From: CAYWKL01 sp964459095
GTDB lineage: Bacteria; Patescibacteriota; Microgenomatia; Daviesbacterales; UBA10151
DNA: 12,765 bases
NCBI GenBank assembly: GCA_964459095.1
Contig: CAYWKL010000025.1
Location: 1 to 12,765, forward strand
Direction of reading: 5' to 3'
Position numbers and translations under genes: made by a program. The number at the start of each line of letters is the position of its first letter. Position 1 is the stretch's first letter. Of the stretch, positions 5,892 through 10,685 are shown one piece after another. The notes under the pieces are model-generated. The model saw only the letters and a program-made list of their open reading frames with translations. It did no database searches and was not told the origin of the DNA.

Positions 5892-7316
5892 ATGGAGTTT
5901 CTGCCTATAAAATATTTAAGAAATGAGGATAAAGAAAGAGTTGATGATTGGATAATAAAATTGGCAACTTTACAAAGGAGTGGTGTTCCAGTTTTAGACG
6001 GAATAGTTTTTTCCCCGCCAAACTTTAAAGAAGCTTTCAAAAAATTCTTCATTATTGACGATATATCCTTAAAAAATCGCGTAAGGGAAGTAAAAAAATA
6101 TTTTGAAAATCCACCTGATTTTTTTGTCGAGGAGATTCTTAAAAAAGAAAGGCAAATAAATTCAAGAAAATTATGGTTGGACCTAATTGAAGAGTGGCTA
6201 GGTAATTTTAAAAAAATCAACAATGAAAGAACGTTTTCTTTAAACAATTTAAATCTTTTAAAAGGTATTCCAATTTTTTTTGCAGAAAAAGTAGTAGCTA
6301 GTGGAGTAGTTAATGTTGTAAAAGATTTTACATTTCAAGATAACTCTTTTGATTCAAAAATAAAAGTAGAAAAAGGTAAACTTGACAGTAAGCATTTAAA
6401 AGAACTTGATATTTTAGCGATTAAAGCTGAAAAAATTTTAGGGTTGGGGTTTGAGTATAGATGGGTTTTAGAAGAGGTAGGGCATGGAAAAGGGATTTTT
6501 TTTATTAGCATTTCTCATACTGGCAATTTCAGTATTCCTCTTAAAGAACCAATCTTTAGTGTTGAGGTAACTAACTTTAGAAAAGAGGCAGAAAAAAACA
6601 ACCTTCCTATTAAAGTTTTCTTAAATCAGTTATCTTTACCTCTACCTTACATTTTAGATGGTGCGATTGTTGATACTAGCGAGTTTAAAGATGATGAGGG
6701 ACTAAGAGAAATAATTAAATGTTGTAAGGACCACCAAAAGATTCCATTACTTTTTAAATTTACAGATGAAGATTTAATTAAACGGATGAGTTTAGAGAGA
6801 AAGTGTAAGAATTTATTGTTTCTTAGGAAAAGAGAAAAATTCCTAAATGTTGTGGCGCTAATTCCTTCAGGTATATCAGTAGATGAATTTCTTAAATTAA
6901 AAAGGGATCTCTCAGTTCTTGGAATTTCCAGGAAGGCATCTCTTAAGTTGTGGGTAGAATTTAGGAGCCCTTCAAATATTTTTGATATTGAAAATTATGC
7001 ATTATCAGGTATTGATGGAGTAGTTCTAAACTTGGACGAACTTTTTAAAAACTTTTTTGTTCTCAAGGATCTTCAAGCAGTAAATAGAGAAAGAATTGAA
7101 ACTTTCATTAAATTTTTAGATGAAGGGATGAGACTTCTTAGTAAACTTAAAATTTCGTTGATAGCATCAGGAGAGTTGGTGGATAAAGATGAAATTTTAA
7201 GGTTTTTAATCTTAAAAGGAGTCTATGCTGTTGCCGTTTCGCCAAAGAGACACCAGATTTTTCTAATGGACTTGCCCTGGATGCACTTACAAGTGCATAG
7301 AAATTTTCTATCTTAG
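5892..7316 (+). CDS. Degenerate PEP-synthase-like protein (probable pseudoenzyme)
   Basis: The 474-residue soluble protein resembles a shrunken phosphoenolpyruvate synthase/PPDK. Residues about 22-55 (KLATLQRSGVPVLDGIVFSP) match the start of the PEP/pyruvate-binding N-lobe. Residues 60-90 resemble the region with the VREV...PPDFFVEEIL pattern, and 172-208 (ILAIKAEKILGLGFEYRWVLEE) the place where active enzymes read KIEKHYG...DIEWA. The C-terminal half (about 315-455) resembles the TIM barrel, with LKLWVEFRSPSNIFDIENYA near 351-370 and LIASGELVDKDEILRFLI at 423-440. Much is missing: no phosphohistidine GG-x-TSHAAI domain is seen, the catalytic Cys of the barrel motif CGQ is replaced (ASGE), and the protein is about 300 residues shorter than PpsA. 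Catalysis is therefore unlikely; a binding or regulatory role is possible. It starts 2 bases after the DUF192 stop. The family assignment is by eye and moderately sure. Confidence 0.65.
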   Translation: MEFLPIKYLRNEDKERVDDWIIKLATLQRSGVPVLDGIVFSPPNFKEAFKKFFIIDDISLKNRVREVKKYFENPPDFFVEEILKKERQINSRKLWLDLIEEWLGNFKKINNERTFSLNNLNLLKGIPIFFAEKVVASGVVNVVKDFTFQDNSFDSKIKVEKGKLDSKHLKELDILAIKAEKILGLGFEYRWVLEEVGHGKGIFFISISHTGNFSIPLKEPIFSVEVTNFRKEAEKNNLPIKVFLNQLSLPLPYILDGAIVDTSEFKDDEGLREIIKCCKDHQKIPLLFKFTDEDLIKRMSLERKCKNLLFLRKREKFLNVVALIPSGISVDEFLKLKRDLSVLGISRKASLKLWVEFRSPSNIFDIENYALSGIDGVVLNLDELFKNFFVLKDLQAVNRERIETFIKFLDEGMRLLSKLKISLIASGELVDKDEILRFLILKGVYAVAVSPKRHQIFLMDLPWMHLQVHRNFLS

Positions 7317-7326
7317 ACTTTTAAAA

Positions 7327-7938
7327 ATGCTTGAAAGCGTTGCCAATTGGATCATACATGTAATCTCTACTTTAGGATATCCAGGAATTATCATTACTAT
7401 GGCAATTGAATCTGCATTAATTCCACTTCCTTCAGAAATAATTATACCTTTTTCAGGTTTTTTAGTTTCAACCGGCAGATTTGACCTTCACGCTGTTGCG
7501 TTTGCAGGGGCTTTTGGAAACCTTTTAGGTTCTTTGGCTGCCTATTACCTGGGCTATTGGGGACATGAGAAGGTGGTGAGAAGGTTAGTTAGAAAGTATG
7601 GGAAATGGATTCTTTTTACAGAAGAGGAGTTAGATTTAGGAGAAAAATTAATGCATAAATATAAAGATTGGGTAGTTCTCCTTTCAAGAGTTCTTCCCGG
7701 TATAAGAACAGTTATTTCTTTACCTGCAGGTATTGCCAGGCTTCCCATAATTCGATTTTGTGTACTTACATTTATTGGATCTTTAGTTTGGTCATATTTT
7801 TTAGCATACATTGGGTTTGTGCTTGGAGAAAATTGGGACACCCTAGGTGTATATTTTCACTCTCTTGACGGTCTAATTATAGTTTTAATTCTAATTTGTA
7901 TAGCTTTATATATATATTATAAATTAAGAAAAATTTGA
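7327..7938 (+). CDS. DedA-family membrane protein (SNARE-associated/VTT fold)
   Basis: The 203-residue protein has about five to six hydrophobic segments and the conserved DedA elements (PF09335): an acidic, proline-bearing membrane-embedded segment IESALIPLPSEIIIPFSG (27-44, Glu28 and Glu37), glycine-rich GNLLGSLAAYYLGYWG (64-79), and the second re-entrant motif SRVLPGIRTVISLPAG (120-135) with Arg121, Pro-Gly 124-125 and Arg127. DedA proteins include recently recognised undecaprenyl-phosphate and phospholipid translocases and affect membrane potential; which activity applies here cannot be read. It follows the PEP-synthase-like gene by 10 bases with no Shine-Dalgarno site and closes the operon. 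Its UGA stop (7936-7938) overlaps the -35 box of the next promoter. Confidence 0.93.
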   Translation: MLESVANWIIHVISTLGYPGIIITMAIESALIPLPSEIIIPFSGFLVSTGRFDLHAVAFAGAFGNLLGSLAAYYLGYWGHEKVVRRLVRKYGKWILFTEEELDLGEKLMHKYKDWVVLLSRVLPGIRTVISLPAGIARLPIIRFCVLTFIGSLVWSYFLAYIGFVLGENWDTLGVYFHSLDGLIIVLILICIALYIYYKLRKI

Positions 7939-7962
7939 CAATCGTGAAAAAAGAGTTATCAT
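7935..7962 (+). promoter_or_regulatory. Promoter of the attenuator leader
   Basis: A perfect TTGACA (7935-7940) and TATCAT (7957-7962, 5 of 6 matches) are spaced by 16 bases. The start would be near 7969-7971, coinciding with the ATG of a 29-codon ORF. It is among the best-matching promoters in the window. Confidence 0.7.
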
Positions 7963-7970
7963 TAAGAATT

Positions 7971-8060
7971 ATGAATAGATTTACTATATCCAATTCTTTT
8001 AAATATATCTTTCATTCTCACCTTATTGTGGTTAAGGCATTGAGGGAGGCTAAATTTTAA
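7971..8060 (+). CDS. Putative leaderless 29-aa leader peptide
   Basis: An ATG sits about where transcription should begin (8 bases after the -10 box), with no Shine-Dalgarno site, and opens a 29-codon frame ending in TAA at 8058-8060. The peptide has Phe at 4, 10, 14 and 29, Tyr at 12, His at 15 and 17, and a basic, leucine- and valine-containing second half. No run of a single regulatory amino acid is seen, so I cannot say which signal would be sensed. Its last codons cover GGGAGGCT (8044-8051), one arm of an antiterminator, and its stop lies inside a perfect palindrome. That is the position expected of an attenuation leader peptide. It could also be a chance ORF. Confidence 0.45.
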   Translation: MNRFTISNSFKYIFHSHLIVVKALREAKF

Positions 8061-8097
8061 GCTAAGCTTAAAATTTAAAGAAAGGAATAAGCCTCCC
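8044..8097 (+). promoter_or_regulatory. Candidate antiterminator stem
   Basis: GGGAGGCT (8044-8051) is the exact reverse complement of AGCCTCCC (8090-8097). Pairing them would sequester the CCTCCC strand needed by the terminator at 8092-8115, so the two structures exclude each other. Between the arms lies a 25-nt perfect palindrome, which would fold as an internal hairpin and bring the arms together. No known riboswitch aptamer is recognised upstream, so control by translation of the 7971-8060 ORF is the simplest reading. Confidence 0.55.
8052..8076. repeat. Perfect 25-nt palindrome (12-bp arms, 1-nt centre)
   Basis: AAATTTTAAGCT (8052-8063) and AGCTTAAAATTT (8065-8076) are exact reverse complements around a single A (8064). 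As RNA a few central bases must stay unpaired, leaving about 10 pairs. It starts in the last codons of the leader ORF. It may be a stem within the attenuator or a DNA-binding site. Confidence 0.7.
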
Positions 8098-8115
8098 AAG
8101 AAAGGGAGGTTTTTT
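8092..8115 (+). terminator. Intrinsic terminator just upstream of the 8123 start
   Basis: CCTCCC (8092-8097) pairs with GGGAGG (8104-8109) around AAGAAA, followed by six Ts (8110-8115): a textbook intrinsic terminator. It ends only 7 bases before the next ATG, so it lies in the leader of that gene rather than behind DedA alone. It can serve both as the end of the DedA operon and as the switch of an attenuator. Confidence 0.8.
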
Positions 8116-8122
8116 AAAGGAA

Positions 8123-8221
8123 ATGAGTGAATTTAGCCAGAATAGAAGAGAAGTACCTGAGCCATTTTTAGCCTGGAGAGACGAGATTCTGAAATCGATT
8201 TGCGACACTTCAGATCTATAG
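8123..8221 (+). CDS. Small ORF, likely N-terminal part of the split gene that follows
   Basis: A 32-codon ORF begins at ATG 8123, preceded by AAAGGAA, a possible ribosome binding site directly after the terminator T-run. It is polar and charged (SEFSQNRREVPEPF, LAWRDEILKS) and ends at TAG 8219-8221, overlapping the next frame, which is open from 8161. A -1 shift near 8190-8200 would join it to the 101-codon frame to give a protein of about 127-133 residues. No classical slippery heptamer is seen. The alternatives are a real inactivating mutation, a sequence error, or a separate small protein. Confidence 0.45.
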   Translation: MSEFSQNRREVPEPFLAWRDEILKSICDTSDL

Positions 8222-8505
8222 CATTTTTATTTGAGACAATTAGATCTAATTTTGACCAACATCCAGAATGGGCATCAACACAATATCACTATATTTCTGA
8301 AGATGGAGATGGAAAAGAAGTACTTCAGGTATATGAAGGGTTGGATAGAACATTTGTGTTCGGTTTGTGGCTTACGCGAAGAAGTCTATTTGATACTTTA
8401 AGTGCTGATTCAAGAAAAGTGAGTTTAGATAATGTCCTTTCAGAAATTGAAGAGAGACATTATGCAAGAACATTTCCAGTTAGAGTACCTGTTAGAGTAG
8501 TTTAA
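8200..8505 (+). CDS. Hypothetical protein, 101 aa from a TTG start, or C-terminal part of a frameshifted gene
   Basis: This frame is open from 8161 (stop at 8158) to TAA 8503-8505, but it contains no ATG before its conserved-looking part; TTG 8200 is the only plausible start and has no ribosome binding site. I recognise no family. The protein is soluble and rich in aromatic and charged residues (HPEWASTQYHYISEDGDG; TFVFGLWLTRR) and ends in a basic, valine-rich tail, FPVRVPVRVV, encoded by a 9-bp direct repeat (GTTAGAGTA at 8479-8487 and 8491-8499). The upstream 32-codon ORF in the next frame probably supplies the true N-terminus. The stop is followed by T8G6 (8506-8519) and lexA lies convergent 16 bases away. 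If the leader at 7971-8115 is an attenuator, this is the gene it controls. Confidence 0.5.
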   Translation: MRHFRSIAFLFETIRSNFDQHPEWASTQYHYISEDGDGKEVLQVYEGLDRTFVFGLWLTRRSLFDTLSADSRKVSLDNVLSEIEERHYARTFPVRVPVRVV

Positions 8506-8521
8506 TTTTTTTTGGGGGGAG

Positions 8522-9142
8522 TTAAAACCTTCTAATAACCCCTACGCAGCGGCCTTGTATTTGTACCTCACCTGGATTTACATAAATTGGGTCCATTGCA
8601 GCATTTGCAGGTTCTAATCTTATTCTTTCAGGTTCTCTAAAGTATCTTTTTAAAGTTGCTAAACCATTATCTAAAAGCGCCACAACTATATCCCCATCAT
8701 ATGCAAAATTTTGCTCCTCTATGATGACGAAATCCCCGTCTAAGATTCCGTCTTCTATCATCGAGTCGCCTTTAACCTGCAATACAAATGATTTTTTATT
8801 TGGATTAACTAAAGTAGAAGTAACTGCAACAGTAGCATCAGGATCAGTGTAGGGCATTATTGGTTGACCTGCTGCTATATAGCCTAAAAGAGGAATCTCA
8901 ACAGTTCTCAAATGAGTAGCCTGGTTATAATCTACAATCTCGATTCCTCTAACAGATCCTTCAAATTTTTTGATTACACCTTTTCTAGCAAGAGTTTGTA
9001 AATGCTCGTGCACTGTGGCTAAAGAAGAAACCCCCATTGCCTCAGCAATTTCACTTAAAGTGGGAGAATACCCATATTTATCAATATAATCTCTAACGAA
9101 TCTGAAAATTTGCTTTTGGCGTTTATACAAAGTTACAGGCAT
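8522..9142 (-). CDS. lexA: LexA repressor, S24 self-cleaving protease
   Basis: The 206-residue protein has the standard LexA length and build. Residues 1-70 form a winged helix DNA-binding domain, with the recognition region SPTLSEIAEAMGVSSLATVHEHLQTLARKGVI (26-57). Residues about 83-206 form the S24 protease-like domain. The cleavage site is Ala91-Gly92 in GYIAAGQP, the nucleophile is Ser127 in VKGDSMIEDG, and the general base is Lys165 in GLATLKRYF, so RecA-stimulated self-cleavage should be intact. It would repress SOS genes, probably including uvrB nearby, though no shared operator is visible. The start is fixed by the promoter: TTGACA (9173-9178) and TAAAGT (9149-9154) on the minus strand put the transcript start at the ATG. 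A GTTAC/GTAAC inverted repeat covers that start. It lies downstream of the GlmU-like pair with a 67-base gap. Confidence 0.96.
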   Translation of the reverse strand: MPVTLYKRQKQIFRFVRDYIDKYGYSPTLSEIAEAMGVSSLATVHEHLQTLARKGVIKKFEGSVRGIEIVDYNQATHLRTVEIPLLGYIAAGQPIMPYTDPDATVAVTSTLVNPNKKSFVLQVKGDSMIEDGILDGDFVIIEEQNFAYDGDIVVALLDNGLATLKRYFREPERIRLEPANAAMDPIYVNPGEVQIQGRCVGVIRRF

Positions 9143-9150
9143 ACCGTAAC
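9132..9150. promoter_or_regulatory. Inverted repeat over the lexA start, possible operator
   Basis: GTTAC (9132-9136) and GTAAC (9146-9150) are exact complements separated by 9 bases, with a further G/C match inside. The site spans the predicted +1 and the ATG of lexA and ends in the -10 box, so a repressor bound there would block transcription. It is a candidate for LexA autoregulation, but I found no second copy upstream of uvrB, so specificity is unproven. Confidence 0.3.
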
Positions 9151-9178
9151 TTTACCAAATAAAATGCGAATGTGTCAA
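9149..9178 (-). promoter_or_regulatory. lexA promoter, leaderless
   Basis: On the minus strand a perfect TTGACA (9173-9178), an 18-base spacer and TAAAGT (9149-9154; 4 of 6) are followed after 6 bases by the A of the lexA ATG (9142). The mRNA should begin at or next to the start codon. Confidence 0.55.
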
Positions 9179-9209
9179 CTAGGTATTTTAATATCAAAAA
9201 GCATCAACT

Positions 9210-9842
9210 TTACTTTATTGCAGTGTTTTCAACAAAGTTTCCTGTTACTTGTGTTAGCGGATAAACTACACAGTTTTTGCCAAGAACAGTTCCAGGGTTT
9301 AAAACTGCATTTGCTCCAATTTGGCAGCCATCTCCTAAAATAGCGCCAAACTTTTCTAACTCTGAATCTATTTTTTCTTTACCTGATTTTACAGTTACTT
9401 TTTGTTTGTCAAACCTTAAGTTTGCAAGTTGAGCCCCTGCAGCGATGTTAACCTTGTTTCCAATAATAGAATCTGCTATGTGATTGAAATGAGAAATACT
9501 TGAATTTTCCATGATGAGAGAATTTTTAACTTCAACACCAAAACCCACAATTGAATTTTTTCCTATGACAACATTTTCTCGAATATATGAATTTGGTTTA
9601 ATTTGCGCTCCTTTTAGAATTATTGCTGGGCCAATTATTTTTGCTGATGGGTCAACAAAGCTTTCCGGATCAATGAATATGTTGCTTGCCTGATTAGGTT
9701 TTACATCTGATTTCTCAAAAACTGAATTAATGAACCCCTCAATCTTAGGAATAGCCTCCCAGGCAAATTGAGTTCCATCAAAAATTTCCCCAAAATCAAA
9801 GTTATCTAAATTAAAAAAATCTTGAGCCTTAAAGCTATCCAT
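9210..9842 (-). CDS. Left-handed beta-helix acyltransferase, GlmU C-terminal-domain-like
   Basis: The 210-residue protein starts with a helical region (about 1-50, including FDGTQFAWEAIPKIEGFI) followed by a hexapeptide-repeat beta-helix. The repeats run through IIGPAIILKGAQIKPNSYIRENVVIGKNSIVGFGVEV (69-105), NSSISHFNHIADSIIGNKVNIAAGAQLANL (113-142) and AILGDGCQIGANAVLNPGTVLGKNCVVYP (167-195). The SHFNHIADS segment corresponds to the place where GlmU and related archaeal sugar-1-phosphate enzymes carry the catalytic acetyltransferase His, so His118 or His121 is the candidate. It most likely acetylates an amino-sugar phosphate with acetyl-CoA as a separate subunit. Its start overlaps the end of the nucleotidyltransferase gene by 8 bases, a strong sign of coupled translation. 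Exact substrate is uncertain. Confidence 0.8.
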   Translation of the reverse strand: MDSFKAQDFFNLDNFDFGEIFDGTQFAWEAIPKIEGFINSVFEKSDVKPNQASNIFIDPESFVDPSAKIIGPAIILKGAQIKPNSYIRENVVIGKNSIVGFGVEVKNSLIMENSSISHFNHIADSIIGNKVNIAAGAQLANLRFDKQKVTVKSGKEKIDSELEKFGAILGDGCQIGANAVLNPGTVLGKNCVVYPLTQVTGNFVENTAIK

Positions 9843-10563
9843 TTATTAGTTTTTCTGCTTCCTTCAGTTCTTCCAGTGTATTAATCCCTCTCCATTTTAT
9901 ATCTTTTTTTAGAATTGCTACAACTTTTTTATTTTGCGAAATCGCGATTTCAATTAAATCTGTTAAATAATATTCTCCTGTTACTTTTGATTTTTCTACA
10001 AGAGGTAAATTTTCTCTTAAAAAGTCTGAATCAAAAATGTAAATTCCTAAATTTATCTCTTTGGATTTTAACTCTTCATTAGCTGCGTCTTTAACTTCTA
10101 CTAGCTTTGTAATTTTTCCAGTATCATTGCGGATTATCCTTCCAATTCCTTCTGGACTTATTGAATCTGATGTTAGCATTGTAATAGCCGCATTCTCTTT
10201 TTGGTGAAACTTTAATAGCTCAGTAAGCAGCTCTTTAGTTAAAAGATAAGAATTATCACCATAAAGTACTAAAACATCACTAATGTGATTTGGCACTCCT
10301 GACAAAGCTGTTTGCACTGCATGTCCTGTTCCAAGCTGCTCTTTTTGGTCAACAATTATGATATCCTGGTCCAGCTCTTTGTGCACTGATTCCCTGGCAT
10401 ATCCCACAAGAACTACAATGTTTTTTATTCCTGAATTTCTTAGAATCTTAATTGTTCTTTTGATAATTGATTCACCAGCCAAAGGCAAGGTAACTTTGTT
10501 GATTTCAGTTCCCATTCTTTCACCCTTCCCAGCAGCTAAAATAATAGCGTATAAATCTTCCAT
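9835..10563 (-). CDS. Sugar-1-phosphate nucleotidyltransferase, GlmU N-terminal-domain-like
   Basis: Counted from the chosen start the protein has 242 residues and matches the uridyltransferase half of GlmU. It has LAAGKGERM (9-17) with Lys23, QLGTGHAVQ (76-84), the metal-binding YGDN (101-104), the GIGR segment (139-142), Glu156, NLGIY (171-175) and a final Asn228 in RGINTLEE. These positions agree with the UTP- and GlcNAc-1-P-binding residues of GlmU, so it should make UDP-GlcNAc or a related UDP-sugar for peptidoglycan and surface glycans. An ATG six codons earlier (10581) is possible, but TGTTAAAAT (10572-10580) is an extended -10 box that overlaps it and places the transcript start at about 10563, so the inner ATG is preferred. 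The acetyltransferase half is encoded separately by the overlapping next gene; whether this is an ancestral state or fission cannot be told here. Confidence 0.85.
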   Translation of the reverse strand: MEDLYAIILAAGKGERMGTEINKVTLPLAGESIIKRTIKILRNSGIKNIVVLVGYARESVHKELDQDIIIVDQKEQLGTGHAVQTALSGVPNHISDVLVLYGDNSYLLTKELLTELLKFHQKENAAITMLTSDSISPEGIGRIIRNDTGKITKLVEVKDAANEELKSKEINLGIYIFDSDFLRENLPLVEKSKVTGEYYLTDLIEIAISQNKKVVAILKKDIKWRGINTLEELKEAEKLING

Positions 10564-10571
10564 GCAAGCAT

Positions 10572-10580
10572 ATTTTAACA
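10572..10580 (-). promoter_or_regulatory. Extended -10 promoter of the nucleotidyltransferase gene
   Basis: On the minus strand TG-T-TAAAAT is an extended -10 box ending 8 bases before the ATG at 10563, so the transcript is probably leaderless. A second, more distant candidate is TTGACA (10628-10633) with TAAAAC (10605-10610) after 17 bases. Confidence 0.5.
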
Positions 10581-10626
10581 TTTAAGGTAAGGAAATAAAG
10601 AAACGTTTTAAGGCCTCCATCCCGAT

Positions 10627-10656
10627 GTGTCAATACAATTCCACCCCGGGGGTGTA
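10627..10656. repeat. Diverged third copy of the palindromic element (copy C)
   Basis: It shares with copies A and B the order GTGTCAA, 7-8 bases, CACCC, 3 bases, GGGTGTA, agreeing at about 23 of 30 aligned positions. Its core CACCCC-G-GGGGTG (10642-10654) is a perfect 6-bp palindrome. On the minus strand GTGTCAA contains a TTGACA -35 box. It sits between the divergent nucleotidyltransferase and uvrB promoters, so it may equally be an operator. Confidence 0.45.
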
Positions 10657-10669
10657 AGCAGAGTTGGGG

Positions 10670-10678
10670 TGCTATAAT
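10670..10678 (+). promoter_or_regulatory. Extended -10 promoter of uvrB
   Basis: TG-C-TATAAT is a perfect extended -10 box. It overlaps the first in-frame ATG (10677), which therefore cannot be translated from this promoter. The second ATG (10686) lies 7 bases after the box and is probably at +1. The -35 region carries the CACCCC/GGGGTG palindrome instead of TTGACA. Confidence 0.65.
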
Positions 10679-10685
10679 GACTTTT

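Noticed and set aside
5879..6247. 122-codon minus-strand ORF
   Set aside because: It is antisense to the PEP-synthase-like gene, whose frame shows clear coding character and operon spacing.
9110..9343. 77-codon plus-strand ORF over the lexA start and the end of the acyltransferase gene
   Set aside because: It is antisense to two well-supported genes and the lexA promoter, and has no recognisable features.
10642..10654. CACCCC/GGGGTG palindrome upstream of uvrB as the LexA box
   Set aside because: No such palindrome occurs in the lexA promoter, where an autoregulated LexA site would be expected.
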